Of a DNA stretch of 56,937 nt, positions 27,743 through 38,491 are shown piece by piece. Numbering within the stretch: the first letter of the stretch is position 1; every line of letters begins with the position of its first letter. The notes under the pieces are model-generated. The model was not told the origin of the DNA and made no database searches. It worked only from the letters and a program-made list of their open reading frames with translations. The position numbers and the translations under genes are program-made. The stretch covers positions 1-56,937 of the forward strand of contig NZ_JAGZ01000018.1 in NCBI RefSeq assembly GCF_000526915.1. The letters are read 5' to 3'. This DNA is from Mycobacterium genavense ATCC 51234 (GTDB taxonomy: Bacteria; Actinomycetota; Actinomycetes; Mycobacteriales; Mycobacteriaceae).

Positions 27743-28810
27743 ATGACCGCAGTTAGCACGGTTTCCGGTGCACCCCGGAATGCCGCCCACCTTCGCGATT
27801 TGCTGAAGTCACGCAGGGCCGCGGCGCGCAAATTCGCGATCAGCGACGGCGCCCTGGTCGAGGTTCTCGAATCCGGCCCCAGTGTCCAGGGACGAGTGGC
27901 CACATTGGCCTCCCGTGTCACCATCCGGCCGATCCTCACCGCCGGCAGCTACGCGCCCACCGTGCCCTGGCCCTGGGGTCTGATCGACCTCGCGGCCAGG
28001 GCCTTGCTGCCGGTGTCGCCCACCGTGCGAAACACCGTGAAATTGCCGCATGCGTCGGCGCAGTTGGTTCGCGGACCGGGCGTGCTACCGGCCGACGGCG
28101 CCCGGCGCGTGGTGCTCTACTTCCACGGCGGTGCCTTCTTGATCTGCGGAGCAAACTCGCACGGCCGGGTGGTGGAAGCGATCTCGAAATTTGCCGACGC
28201 ACCCGTGCTGGTGGTCAATTACCGGCTGTTGCCCAAGCACTCGGTCGGCATGGCGGTGCAGGACTGTCACGACGCCTACCGGTGGTTGCGGCGGCGCGGG
28301 TTCGAACCGGATCAGATCGTGCTCGCCGGCGACTCCGCGGGCGGGTATCTCGCGCTGACTCTCGCGCAACGACTTCAATCCGAGGGCGAGGAGCCGGCGG
28401 CGCTGGTGGCGATCTCGCCACTGCTGCAGCTAGCAAAGGAATTCAAGCAGGCGCACCCCAATATCAAGACCGATGCGATGTTCGGCGCAAAGGCGTTCGA
28501 CGCACTCGTCGAATTGGTTGCCAGTGCGGCGCAGAAGAACATCGTCGACGGCAAGGCCGAGGAGATCTACGAACCTCTCGAGCACATCAAGCCCGGCCTG
28601 CCGCGCACGCTGATCCACGTCTCCGGATCCGAGGTGTTGCTGCACGACGCGCGGTTGGCGGCGAGCCGGTTGGCGGCCGCCAGGGTACCGGCCGAAGTTC
28701 GGGTCTGGCCCGGCCAAGTTCACGACTTCCAGCTGGCGGCCCCGCTGGTGCCCGAGGCGGTCCGTTCGCTGCGCCAAATCGGGGAGTACATCCGCGAAGC
28801 CACCGGTTAG
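27743..28810 (+). CDS. lipU: Esterase/lipase LipU, hormone-sensitive lipase family
   Basis: A 355-residue alpha/beta hydrolase. ATG 27743 is chosen because AGGAG sits 8 bases upstream; the GTG at 27734 is too close to it. H-G-G (128-130) forms the oxyanion hole, G-D-S-A-G-G holds the nucleophile Ser198, and the catalytic His is in V-H-D-F-Q-L. This is the HSL/GDXG lipase pattern. It is longer than the roughly 297 residues recalled for M. tuberculosis LipU, probably because of a different start. It probably cleaves short-chain acyl esters. Confidence 0.88.
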   Translation: MTAVSTVSGAPRNAAHLRDLLKSRRAAARKFAISDGALVEVLESGPSVQGRVATLASRVTIRPILTAGSYAPTVPWPWGLIDLAARALLPVSPTVRNTVKLPHASAQLVRGPGVLPADGARRVVLYFHGGAFLICGANSHGRVVEAISKFADAPVLVVNYRLLPKHSVGMAVQDCHDAYRWLRRRGFEPDQIVLAGDSAGGYLALTLAQRLQSEGEEPAALVAISPLLQLAKEFKQAHPNIKTDAMFGAKAFDALVELVASAAQKNIVDGKAEEIYEPLEHIKPGLPRTLIHVSGSEVLLHDARLAASRLAAARVPAEVRVWPGQVHDFQLAAPLVPEAVRSLRQIGEYIREATG

Positions 28811-28872
28811 CCCATCCCGTCCGCGGCGAGAGTGGGTGTGCGCGGCCAGAAATCGCCTGAGACGATGAACGC

Positions 28873-30267
<1,395 letters not shown>

Positions 30268-30355
30268 CGACGCGTGTCCGCAGCGTCCGGGACGCGCGGC
30301 TTCTCAGGTACTGTAATGCGGCCAGTTCCGCTAACCCGCAGTGGAAGGTTGCACC

Positions 30356-31030
30356 ATGACCGATCAGCCGCCGCCCGCCTCGCCGCCTGAACAACCCGGC
30401 GGCTTCGAACCGGCCTCCGGCGGGCATGAGCCCGCTCCTTCCGCGCCCGGCGGCCCGGTCCCGCCCCCGCCTCCCGGCGGAAGTTATCCGCCGCCGCCTC
30501 CGCCGTCGGCCGGTGGATACGCGCCGCCGCCGCCCGGACCGGCGGTCCGTGCACTGCCGACCGACTCCTACACGCCGTGGCTCACCCGGGTACTGGCGCT
30601 GATCATCGACTACCTGCCGTACGCGATCGTGCAGGGCATCGGCACCGGGATCATGTACGCCACCCAACAATCGTCGTGCGTCACCGACATCACGCAGTAC
30701 GACGTCAGCCAGTATTGCGTGAGCCAGCCCTCGATGATCGGCCAGTTGGCGCAATGGCTGGCGACGCTGGCCGGCTTGGCGTATTGGCTGTGGAACCGGG
30801 GCTACCGCCAGGGCACCACCGGCTCGAGCGTGGGCAAGACGGTGATGAAGATCAAGGTGGTCAGCGAGACCACAGGAGCGCCGATCGGCTTCGGGTTGTC
30901 CGTTGTGCGCGAGCTTGCCCACTTCGTCGACGCGGTCATCTGCTTCATCGGTTTCCTGTTTCCGCTGTGGGACGCCAAACGCCAGACGATCGCTGACAAG
31001 ATCATGACGACGGTGGTCCTGCCGATCTGA
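30356..31030 (+). CDS. pra: Proline-rich RDD-domain membrane protein Pra
   Basis: A 224-residue protein from ATG 30356 (GGAAGG seven bases before; GTG 30341 is a longer alternative). The first 60 residues are Pro/Gly-rich, and an RDD-like domain follows: hydrophobic segments around 80-97, 128-145 and 190-208, with W-L-T-R-V-L-A-L-I-I-D-Y and G-S-S-V-G-K-T-V-M-K. It matches the proline-rich antigen homologue Rv1078. It lies between cbs and metB, spaced by 88 and 53 bases. The function is unknown. Confidence 0.88.
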   Translation: MTDQPPPASPPEQPGGFEPASGGHEPAPSAPGGPVPPPPPGGSYPPPPPPSAGGYAPPPPGPAVRALPTDSYTPWLTRVLALIIDYLPYAIVQGIGTGIMYATQQSSCVTDITQYDVSQYCVSQPSMIGQLAQWLATLAGLAYWLWNRGYRQGTTGSSVGKTVMKIKVVSETTGAPIGFGLSVVRELAHFVDAVICFIGFLFPLWDAKRQTIADKIMTTVVLPI

Positions 31031-31083
31031 CGGCCCGAGTCCGCCTCGGCGTGATCGCGCGCCGCTGGATAGGCTGACAGGCG

Positions 31084-32250
31084 ATGAGCGAAGACCGCCG
31101 CGGACCCGACGGAATCAACGGGCTGGCCACCAAAACCATCCATGCTGGCTACCACCCGGACCCCGCGACCGGGGCGGTCAACGCACCGATCTATGCGAGC
31201 AGCACCTTCGCCCAGGACGGCGTCGGCGGTCTGCGCGGCGGATTCGAATACGCCCGCACCGGCAACCCGACCCGGGCCGCGCTGGAGGCCGCCCTGGCGG
31301 CCGTCGAAGGGGGCGCTTACGGGCGGGCGTTCAGCTCCGGGATGGCCGCGACCGACTGTGCCCTGCGCGCCCTGCTGCGGCCGGGCGACCATCTGGTCAT
31401 CCCGAACGACGCGTACGGCGGCACATTCCGGTTGATCGACAAGGTCTTCACGCACTGGAACGTCGGGTATAAGCCCGTGGCGCTTTCGGACCTCGACGCC
31501 GTGGCGGCCGCGATCACCCCGCAGACCCGGCTGATCTGGGTGGAAACGCCCACCAATCCGCTGCTTTCGGTCGCCGACATCGCGGCCATTGCCGAACTCG
31601 GTCGGCAGTACTCGGCAAAAGTGTTGGTGGACAGCACCTTTGCCTCTCCGGCGTTGCAGCAGGCGTTGACGTTAGGCGCCGACGTCGTGCTGCACTCGAC
31701 GACCAAGTACATCGGCGGCCACTCCGACGTGGTGGGCGGCGCCTTGGTCACCAACGACAAAGCGCTCGACGACGCCTTCGCGTTTCTGCAGAACGGCGCG
31801 GGCGCGGTGCCGGGCCCGTTCGACGCCTACCTGACCATGCGCGGCCTGAAGACATTGGTGCTGCGGATGCAGCGGCACAGCGAAAACGCTTTGGCGGTCG
31901 CGGAATTCCTCGCCGGGCATCCGTCGGTGAGCACGGTGCTCTATCCGGGTCTGCCGACCCATCCCGGCCACCAGGTCGCCGCGCGACAGATGTCCGGTTT
32001 CGGCGGCATGGTGTCGGTGCGCATGCGCGGGGGCCGGGCTGCCGCCGAAAAGCTGTGTGCGGCAACCAAAGTGTTCATCCTGGCCGAATCGCTGGGCGGG
32101 GTGGAGTCGCTGATCGAGCACCCCAGCGCGATGACCCACGCCTCGACGGCCGGTTCGCAATTGGAAGTGCCCGACGACCTGGTTCGGCTGTCGGTGGGCA
32201 TCGAGGACGTCGGCGACCTGCTCGCCGACCTCGAACAAGCGCTGGGCTAG
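31084..32250 (+). CDS. metB: Cystathionine gamma-synthase MetB
   Basis: A 388-residue PLP enzyme of the Cys/Met metabolism family. The PLP lysine is Lys208 in H-S-T-T-K-Y-I-G-G-H. Other marks are Y-A-R-T-G-N-P-T, S-S-G-M-A-A-T and the C-terminal S-V-G-I-E-D-V-G-D-L. It combines an O-acylhomoserine with cysteine to cystathionine, opposite in direction to Cbs. A gamma-lyase function cannot be excluded by sequence alone. Convergent with greA. Confidence 0.93.
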   Translation: MSEDRRGPDGINGLATKTIHAGYHPDPATGAVNAPIYASSTFAQDGVGGLRGGFEYARTGNPTRAALEAALAAVEGGAYGRAFSSGMAATDCALRALLRPGDHLVIPNDAYGGTFRLIDKVFTHWNVGYKPVALSDLDAVAAAITPQTRLIWVETPTNPLLSVADIAAIAELGRQYSAKVLVDSTFASPALQQALTLGADVVLHSTTKYIGGHSDVVGGALVTNDKALDDAFAFLQNGAGAVPGPFDAYLTMRGLKTLVLRMQRHSENALAVAEFLAGHPSVSTVLYPGLPTHPGHQVAARQMSGFGGMVSVRMRGGRAAAEKLCAATKVFILAESLGGVESLIEHPSAMTHASTAGSQLEVPDDLVRLSVGIEDVGDLLADLEQALG

Positions 32251-32266
32251 TTCGCGGCGGAACTAG
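32247..32266. terminator. Shared hairpin at the metB/greA convergence
   Basis: CTAGTTC (32247-32253) and GAACTAG (32260-32266) pair over a 6-base loop. The left arm contains the metB stop and the right arm the greA stop. The symmetry suits a bidirectional terminator. Confidence 0.55.
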
Positions 32267-32757
32267 TCGTGGTAGGGCTCCGCGCTGACCAGCGTGACCT
32301 GCACGGTGTTGCCGTTGGGCACGGTGTAGGTGCGCGTCTCGCCGACCTTGGCGTCGATCAGCGCGCCACCCAGCGGCGAGTTCGGCGAATACACCTCGAG
32401 CTTGCCGTCCTTGACGCCCTCCTGGCGGGTGGCGATCAGGAACGTCTCGGTGTCGGACTCGTCTCCGTCGTAGTAGACCTTGACCACCGAACCGGGCAGC
32501 GCGACGCCGGACTGCTTGGGCGCCTCGCCGACCTTGGCGTTGTTGAGCAGGTCCTGCAGCTGGCGGATGCGCGCCTCCTGCTGGCCCTGCTCTTCACGGG
32601 CGGCGTGGTAGCCACCGTTCTCGCGAAGGTCGCCCTCCTCGCGGCGATCGTTGATTTCGGCGGCGATGACGGGACGATTCGCGATGAGCTGATCGAGCTC
32701 AGCCTTCAGCCGGTCATGTGATTCCTGGGTCAGCCAGGTCACCTGAGTGTCGGTCAT
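32263..32757 (-). CDS. greA: Transcription elongation factor GreA
   Basis: A 164-residue GreA. The N-terminal coiled coil (about residues 8-78) carries the R-R-E-E-G-D-L-R-E-N-G-G-Y-H-A-A-R motif whose acidic tip (D, E) acts in RNA polymerase transcript cleavage. The C-terminal FKBP-like domain ends S-A-E-P-Y-H-D. ATG 32757 has GAGGAGC upstream. The length matches mycobacterial GreA. Intact. Confidence 0.96.
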   Translation of the reverse strand: MTDTQVTWLTQESHDRLKAELDQLIANRPVIAAEINDRREEGDLRENGGYHAAREEQGQQEARIRQLQDLLNNAKVGEAPKQSGVALPGSVVKVYYDGDESDTETFLIATRQEGVKDGKLEVYSPNSPLGGALIDAKVGETRTYTVPNGNTVQVTLVSAEPYHD

Positions 32758-32971
32758 CTCGTCGTGCTCCTCGTCGTGTTTCTCCGCGTAACCGCGTGAG
32801 TGTGTGAAATGCGTTGCAGGGAGTGTCTGGGTCCCGCCCCTTGCTGCCGTGCCGTCGTGCTTACGGCCGCTAATGCAGCAATACACGGTCCCAGGCGGAA
32901 CCGTGCATTCATCCATGTTACCACCGTGGAAACAGCCGATGACGTCATTTGAGCTTCGCCTTTGTCATCCG

Positions 32972-33406
32972 TCAGGCCGTGCGCAGGTAGCCGGGCACCT
33001 CGGTGCTGCATCCGTAAATGTCTGCCATCACCGGCGGCGCCGACGACTTCACGGTGGTCGTGACCTGCACCGTTGCCTGGGGCGACGGCCCGACGAGCAG
33101 CTCGCGCCGACCGGTTTCGCTGCCGTCTTTGGCGCGGACCCGCACGATGCAGTCCACCGGCCGCGACGGATCGGATCGCGTCACGCTGATCGTGACCGTC
33201 GCGGTCTCGTTGTCGACCACCTGGTAGCCGGCCAGCGAACCGGAGACGTCACTGGTGGCCAGCCGTTGGTAGCCGACGATCGCGACGCCGATGCCCGCCG
33301 CGAGGACCAGCACACCCAGCGCGATGGCCACCCGGCGGCGCGAGATACCGGACAGCCGCGCGCGCCCGTAGCGGGTCTCGGGGCGCGGAATGGGAGTCTG
33401 GGTCAT
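32972..33406 (-). CDS. DUF4307 membrane protein (Rv1081c-like)
   Basis: A 144-residue protein from ATG 33406, equal to the recalled length of Rv1081c. One transmembrane helix (about 25-45) is followed by an extracytoplasmic domain with V-D-C-I-V-R-V-R-A and Y-G-C-S-T-E, where two Cys may bond. It matches DUF4307, which in many actinobacteria neighbours greA and mca, as here. Divergent from mca. No biochemical role is known. Confidence 0.85.
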   Translation of the reverse strand: MTQTPIPRPETRYGRARLSGISRRRVAIALGVLVLAAGIGVAIVGYQRLATSDVSGSLAGYQVVDNETATVTISVTRSDPSRPVDCIVRVRAKDGSETGRRELLVGPSPQATVQVTTTVKSSAPPVMADIYGCSTEVPGYLRTA

Positions 33407-33531
33407 CGCTGTTTCAGGTGTGGGTCTAGGTGTGCTGCCGGTGGACGCCCGACAGCATGCAACATGGGGAAACTGGAATTGTAGGGTCCTTATAGGCTCG
33501 AGGGGAGACCAGCGAACCGACAAGGGGACAC

Positions 33532-34404
33532 GTGAGCGAACTGCGGTTGATGGCGGTGCACGCCCACCCCGACGACGAATCCAGCAAGGGTGCGGCCACG
33601 CTCGCCCGCTATGCCGACGAGGGTCACCGCGTGCTGGTCGTGACGTTGACCGGCGGCGAGCGCGGCGAGATCCTCAACCCGGCGATGGACCTGCCCGACG
33701 TGCAAGAGCACATCACCGAGATTCGTCGTGACGAGATGGCCAAGGCGGCCGAAATCCTGGGCGTCGAGCACACCTGGCTCGGCTTCGTCGATTCCGGTCT
33801 GCCCAAAGGCGATCCGCCGCCGCCGCTGCCCGAGGGCTGCTTCGCGCTGGTGCCGCTAGAGGAGTCCGTCGAGGCGCTGGTGCGCGTGGTCCGCGAGTTC
33901 CGCCCCCACGTGATCACCACGTACGACGAGAACGGCGGTTATCCGCATCCGGATCACATTGCCTGCCACCGGGTTTCGATGGGCGCATACGAAGCGGCGG
34001 GCGACTACGCCCGCTTCCCGGATGCCGGTGAGCCGTGGACGGTGTCCAAGCTGTACTACGTCCACGGCTTCCTGCGGCAGCGAATGCAGCTGCTGCACGA
34101 CGAAGCCGTCAAGCACGGTCACGAGCCACCGTTCCAAAAATGGCTTGAGCACTGGAAACCCGAACACGATCCGTTCGAATCGCGGGTGACCACGCGGGTG
34201 GAGTGCTCGGAGTATTTCAGCCAGCGCGACGACGCGCTGCGCGCGCACGCCACGCAGATCGACCCGAAGGCCGACTTCTTCGCCGCCCCGATCGCCTGGC
34301 AGCAGCGGCTATGGCCGACTGAGGAATTCGAGTTGGCGCGCTCCCGCGTCCCGGTCAGCCTGCCCGAGGACGACCTGTTCACCGGAATCGAGAACCACGC
34401 GTGA
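33532..34404 (+). CDS. mca: Mycothiol S-conjugate amidase Mca
   Basis: A 290-residue LmbE-type zinc deacetylase. The zinc motif H-A-H-P-D-D-E (residues 10-16) and the distal H-P-D-H zinc ligand are present. It cuts mycothiol S-conjugates so that a mercapturic acid can be exported, a detoxification route unique to actinobacteria. The start codon GTG 33532 follows a GGGGAC stretch. Its TGA overlaps the GTG of the next small membrane protein. Confidence 0.94.
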   Translation: MSELRLMAVHAHPDDESSKGAATLARYADEGHRVLVVTLTGGERGEILNPAMDLPDVQEHITEIRRDEMAKAAEILGVEHTWLGFVDSGLPKGDPPPPLPEGCFALVPLEESVEALVRVVREFRPHVITTYDENGGYPHPDHIACHRVSMGAYEAAGDYARFPDAGEPWTVSKLYYVHGFLRQRMQLLHDEAVKHGHEPPFQKWLEHWKPEHDPFESRVTTRVECSEYFSQRDDALRAHATQIDPKADFFAAPIAWQQRLWPTEEFELARSRVPVSLPEDDLFTGIENHA

Positions 34405-34685
34405 ACCGACTTTTACTCACGCTGATCGCCGACGGGCCCCCGCACAACACCGGGCCCGATTTCGGCAAGGCCAGTCCGATCGGGCTGCTGGTCGTCGTGT
34501 TGTTGTTGATCGCCACCCTGTTCCTGCTGCGGTCGATGAACCGGCAACTGAAGAAGGTGCCCGAGTCGTTCGACCCCAAGCACCCCGAACCCGATCAGGC
34601 CGCCGACGAGGGCACCGATACGGTCGGCCCGCCCCACGACGAGGCGCCCGGGCCGGGAGGCGGATCCGGCGATGAGCCCGGCTGA
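34401..34685 (+). CDS. Small single-pass membrane protein (Rv1083-like)
   Basis: A 94-residue protein with one transmembrane helix (about residues 25-45) and a Pro/Asp/Gly-rich tail. It overlaps mca by 4 bases (GTGA) and the thioredoxin-like gene by 14 bases, so all three are translationally coupled. It may belong functionally with Mca; the role is unknown. Confidence 0.82.
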   Translation: MNRLLLTLIADGPPHNTGPDFGKASPIGLLVVVLLLIATLFLLRSMNRQLKKVPESFDPKHPEPDQAADEGTDTVGPPHDEAPGPGGGSGDEPG

Positions 34686-36693
34686 ACCGTCGTCCACCAA
34701 CACCCTCGGGCTGGCCACCAGCCCGTATTTGCGTCAACACGCCGACAACCCGGTGCACTGGCAGCAGTGGACACCGGAGGCGATCCAGGACGCGGCCGAA
34801 CGTGATGTGCCGATCCTGCTTTCCATCGGCTACGCCGCCTGTCACTGGTGTCATGTGATGGCCCACGAATCGTTCTCCGACGACGAGGTGGCGGCCGCGA
34901 TGAACGCGAACTTCGTCTGTGTCAAGGTCGACCGCGAGGAACGGCCGGACATCGACGCGGTCTACATGAACGCCACCATCGCGCTCACCGGTCACGGCGG
35001 CTGGCCGATGACGTGTTTTTTGACTCCGGACGGTCGTCCCTTCTTCTGCGGCACCTACTACCCGAAAGACGGTTTCCTGCAGCTGCTTTCGGCCGTCAGC
35101 GAGACCTGGAAACAGCGTCGCGCCGAGGTCGAGGAGGCGTCGGATCACATCGCCGGCGAGCTGCGCAAGATGGCCTGGTCTCTCGGGGGACCGCCGGACG
35201 GTGGCTTCGACATCGACCCGGCGCTGTGTGACCACGCGGTGGCCGACGTGCTCAGCGACCAGGACTTGACGCACGGCGGGTTTGGCGGGGCGCCCAAGTT
35301 CCCGCCGTCGGCGGTGCTCGAAGCGCTGCTGCGCCACTACGAGCGCACCGGGTCGCCGGCGGCGCTGGAGGCCGTCGAGCGCACCGGCGCCGCGATGGCC
35401 CGCGGCGGAATCTACGACCAACTCGCCGGCGGATTCGCCCGGTACAGCGTCGACAAGGCTTGGGTGGTACCGCATTTCGAGAAGATGCTGTACGACAACG
35501 CGCTGCTGCTGCGTGCCTATTCGCACTGGACCAGGCGCACGAAAAACCCGCTGGCCCGCCGGGTCACCGCGCAGACCGCACAATTCATGCTCGACGAGCT
35601 GGCCGACGGCGACATGTTCACTTCGTCGCTGGATGCCGACGCCGACGGCCGCGAGGGCTCGACCTACGTCTGGACACGTGAGCAGCTGACCGAGGTGCTC
35701 GGCCCCGACGACGGCCCTTGGGCCGCTGAGGTTTTCGCCGTCAGCCCGGACGGCACCTTCGAACACGGGACGTCGGTGTTGCAGTTGCCCGCCGACCCCG
35801 ACGAGGCGCCACGGCTGACGCGCGTGCGGACCGCGCTGTTGGCCGCCCGGCGCACCCGCATCCAGCCGGGACGCGACGACAAAGTGATCACGTCGTGGAA
35901 CGGGCTCTCGATCACGGCGTTGGTTGAGGCCAGCGTCGCGCTGGACGAACCCGAATTGGCCCGCGCGGCGCGGCGCTGCGCGTCGGCGCTGCTGGACACC
36001 CACGTCGTCGGCGGCCGGCTGCGGCGGGCCAGCCTGGGCGGGGTCGTCGGCGAGAGCGCCGCCATTCTGGAGGACCACGCGGCGCTGGCCACCGGGCTGT
36101 TGGCGCTCTACCAGCTGACCGTCGAAGACGTCTGGCTCACGGCGGCGTGCGAGCTGCTCGACACCGCGCTGGCGCATTTCGCCGATCCGCAGCGGCCCGG
36201 CCGTTGGTACGACACCGCCGACGACGCCGAGCAGTTGATGCTGCGGCCGTCCGATCCGCTGGACGGGGCCACCCCGTCGGGCGCGTCGATGATCACCGAA
36301 GCGCTGCTGACCGCGGCGCATCTGGTCGGCAGCGTCACGGCGCCGCGCTATTTACAGGCGGCAACGCAGGCGCTGGCCGCGCATTCGGTGCTGCTGGCCA
36401 AGGCCCCGCGGTCGGCCGGGCATTGGATTTCGGTGGCCGAGGCCGCGATCCGCGGCCCGCTGCAGATCGCGATCGCCTGCCACTCGCCGCGCTCGTCGCT
36501 GCTGGCCGACGCCCGCCGGCTCGCGCCAGGCGGGGCGATCGTGATCGGCGGCAAGATGGATTCCTCGGCACTGCTGGTCGGCCGGGACCGGGTGCACGGC
36601 GACGACGCCGCCTACGTGTGCCGCGGACGGCTGTGCGATCTGCCGGTGACTCGGTCGGCCGATCTGGCCGCGGCCCTGGGCGTGCCGTCATAA
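34672..36693 (+). CDS. Thioredoxin-domain protein of the DUF255/YyaL family (Rv1084-like)
   Basis: A 673-residue protein, equal to the recalled Rv1084 length. The N-terminal thioredoxin-like domain contains A-C-H-W-C-H (Cys57, Cys60), with D-R-E-E-R-P-D and G-G-W-P-M-T as further family motifs. The rest is an alpha/alpha-barrel of the six-hairpin glycosidase type (G-G-F-G-G-A-P-K-F, G-G-I-Y-D-Q-L-A-G-G-F-A-R-Y, P-H-F-E-K-M-L-Y-D-N). The family is widespread but its reaction is not settled. Third gene of the mca operon. A 59-bp dispersed repeat begins 5 bases after its stop. Confidence 0.9.
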   Translation: MSPAEPSSTNTLGLATSPYLRQHADNPVHWQQWTPEAIQDAAERDVPILLSIGYAACHWCHVMAHESFSDDEVAAAMNANFVCVKVDREERPDIDAVYMNATIALTGHGGWPMTCFLTPDGRPFFCGTYYPKDGFLQLLSAVSETWKQRRAEVEEASDHIAGELRKMAWSLGGPPDGGFDIDPALCDHAVADVLSDQDLTHGGFGGAPKFPPSAVLEALLRHYERTGSPAALEAVERTGAAMARGGIYDQLAGGFARYSVDKAWVVPHFEKMLYDNALLLRAYSHWTRRTKNPLARRVTAQTAQFMLDELADGDMFTSSLDADADGREGSTYVWTREQLTEVLGPDDGPWAAEVFAVSPDGTFEHGTSVLQLPADPDEAPRLTRVRTALLAARRTRIQPGRDDKVITSWNGLSITALVEASVALDEPELARAARRCASALLDTHVVGGRLRRASLGGVVGESAAILEDHAALATGLLALYQLTVEDVWLTAACELLDTALAHFADPQRPGRWYDTADDAEQLMLRPSDPLDGATPSGASMITEALLTAAHLVGSVTAPRYLQAATQALAAHSVLLAKAPRSAGHWISVAEAAIRGPLQIAIACHSPRSSLLADARRLAPGGAIVIGGKMDSSALLVGRDRVHGDDAAYVCRGRLCDLPVTRSADLAAALGVPS

Positions 36694-36697
36694 CGCC

Positions 36698-36756
36698 GCG
36701 AAACTGTATTCCGCTACCCGTTTCGCGAGTAGTCCCGTCGCTGGTTGCAGTCTCGC
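36698..36756. repeat. 59-bp dispersed repeat, copy A
   Basis: The outer parts GCGAAACTGTATTCC (left 15 bases) and GTCGCTGGTTGCA-TCTCGC (right 20 bases, one varying position) are shared with copy B at 47659-47717. The ends are near inverted repeats (GCGAAACTG and, inverted, GCGAGACTG). The middle 24 bases differ, but contain TTTCGCGAGT here and its reverse complement ACTCGCGAAA in copy B. It lies directly after a coding gene and may work as a terminator or be a small mobile repeat. Confidence 0.8.
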
Positions 36757-36770
36757 AGGGCCGGTCTGGA

Positions 36771-37505
36771 TCAGAACACCACGAACCACATCGCGATGTA
36801 GTGGCAGATCGCCGCCACCGCGGTGCAGGCGTGGAAGAACTCGTGATAGCCGAACGTCGACGGCCACGGGTCGGGCCAGCGCAGCGCATACAGAATGCCG
36901 CCGATGCTGTACAACACGCCGCCGACGAACAGCAGCACCATCGCGGCCACCCCGGCGTTGTGCAGGATTTCGCCGGTGTACCACACCGCAACCCAGCCCA
37001 GCAGGATGTAGAGCGGCACGCCGACCCAGCGCGGTGCGGACGGCCACAGCATCTTCAGCAGGATCCCCGCCGCCGCGCCGCCCCAGACAATCCACAGCAC
37101 GACGCGGCCGTCGGCCGGTGACAACGCCAGCAGGGCGAACGGCGTGTAGCTGCTGGCGATGAACACGAAGATCATCGAGTGGTCGGCCCGCTTCATCCAC
37201 TTCACGGCGGCCGCCGACTTCCAGTGCACGCGGTGATAGGTGGCGCTGACGGTGAACATGACGATGGTGGCGAGGGTGTAGAGCAGGGTGGCCAGCCCGG
37301 CCCGGGTGGAACCCACCGCCCACGACACCGCGACAAGCGAGGCGCCCGCGAAGACGGCGGTGCCCGCGGAATAGACGTGGATCCAGCCGCGGAATCGCGG
37401 CTTGGTCAGTACCCGGGTGACGCCGTCGACGAGATGTTGCGCTGCATTGGCCGCGATTCCCGGCGATTCGGGTTCCGGGTCGGTGGCGGTGGTGGTGCTG
37501 CTCAT
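36771..37505 (-). CDS. Hemolysin III / TrhA (PAQR) family membrane protein (Rv1085c-like)
   Basis: A 244-residue protein with seven predicted helices. PAQR-family motifs are visible: S-A-T-Y-H-R near residue 90, D-H-S-M-I-F (about 110) and the late H-E-F-F-H at about 225, which together bind zinc. Family members regulate membrane lipid fluidity; hemolysis is not proven for this one. ATG 37505 has GAAGAAGG about 10 bases upstream. The long upstream frame belongs to the opposite gene and is not used. Confidence 0.88.
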   Translation of the reverse strand: MSSTTTATDPEPESPGIAANAAQHLVDGVTRVLTKPRFRGWIHVYSAGTAVFAGASLVAVSWAVGSTRAGLATLLYTLATIVMFTVSATYHRVHWKSAAAVKWMKRADHSMIFVFIASSYTPFALLALSPADGRVVLWIVWGGAAAGILLKMLWPSAPRWVGVPLYILLGWVAVWYTGEILHNAGVAAMVLLFVGGVLYSIGGILYALRWPDPWPSTFGYHEFFHACTAVAAICHYIAMWFVVF

Positions 37506-37661
37506 GTCTTTAGTTGCCTTCTTCGGATCGCGGTCGAAATGCCCGTTCCTGACACGGCTAAACACTAGCTCGCGCCGGCCGGGTGACCGCCCCGTCAACA
37601 GCGGTGACGTCGGCGAAAATCTACCCGAAATTGGCTGCGGCCCACAGTAGTGTGGATGCTC

Positions 37662-38450
37662 GTGGAGATCATCCCGCCGCGGCTCAAGGACCCGTTGTAC
37701 CGCGTCTACGAGCGGCGGCTGCGGCAGGGCCTGGCCGCCTCGAAATCCCAACTTCCGCGGCACATCGCCGTGCTGTGCGACGGGAACCGGCGGTGGGCCC
37801 GCGACGCGGGATACGACGACGTCAGCTACGGCTACCGGATGGGCGCGGCCAAGATCGCCGAGATGCTGCGGTGGTGCCAGGAGGCCGGCGTCGAAATGAC
37901 CACCGTCTATCTGCTGTCCACCGAAAACCTGCAACGCGACCCCGACGAGCTGGCCGGGCTGATCGAGATCATCACCGATGTCGTCGAGGAGATCTGCGCA
38001 CCCGCCAATCGGTGGAGCGTGCGCACGGTCGGGGACCTGGAACTGCTGGGCGACGAGCCGGCCCGCCGGCTGCGTGGCGCGGTCGAGTCCACCCCCAGCG
38101 TCGCGCCGTTTCACGTCAACGTCGCCGTCGGCTACGGCGGCCGCCAGGAAATCGTCGGTGCGGTGCGCGCGTTGTTGAGCAAGGAACTCGCCAACGGCGT
38201 CACCGGCGAGGAACTCGTCGAGGCGGTGACCGTCGACGCCATCTCCGAGAACCTCTACACCTCCGGGCAGCCCGACCCGGACCTGGTGATCCGCACCTCG
38301 GGAGAGCAGCGGCTGTCGGGGTTCCTGTTGTGGCAGAGCGCCTACTCGGAGATGTGGTTCTGCGAAACGCACTGGCCCGCGTTTCGCCACGTCGACTTCC
38401 TGCGCGCGCTGCGCGACTACACCCGGCGAGACCGCCGCCACGGCAAATAG
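37662..38450 (+). CDS. Short-chain cis-prenyl (Z,E-farnesyl) diphosphate synthase (Rv1086-like)
   Basis: From GTG 37662 the enzyme has 262 residues, the recalled length of Rv1086 (start M-E-I-I-P-P). GTG 37650 would add four residues. The catalytic Asp40 lies in L-C-D-G-N-R-R-W-A-R. The C-terminal R-T-S-G-E-Q-R-L-S-G-F-L-L-W-Q and Y-S-E-M-W-F are cis-prenyltransferase motifs. The M. tuberculosis enzyme makes omega,E,Z-farnesyl diphosphate, a precursor of decaprenyl phosphate for cell-wall sugars. Intact. Confidence 0.93.
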   Translation: MEIIPPRLKDPLYRVYERRLRQGLAASKSQLPRHIAVLCDGNRRWARDAGYDDVSYGYRMGAAKIAEMLRWCQEAGVEMTTVYLLSTENLQRDPDELAGLIEIITDVVEEICAPANRWSVRTVGDLELLGDEPARRLRGAVESTPSVAPFHVNVAVGYGGRQEIVGAVRALLSKELANGVTGEELVEAVTVDAISENLYTSGQPDPDLVIRTSGEQRLSGFLLWQSAYSEMWFCETHWPAFRHVDFLRALRDYTRRDRRHGK

Positions 38451-38491
38451 CGCTTCGAAGCGTCCGGACGCAGCCGTGCCACACTGAGTGG

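Noticed and set aside
32758..32916. N-terminal extension of greA to 32916
   Set aside because: Cys/His-rich leader without conservation; ATG 32757 has a strong ribosome site and gives the normal GreA length.
34417..36321. 634-codon minus-strand frame
   Set aside because: Antisense to the thioredoxin-domain gene, composition typical of a shadow frame, no motif.
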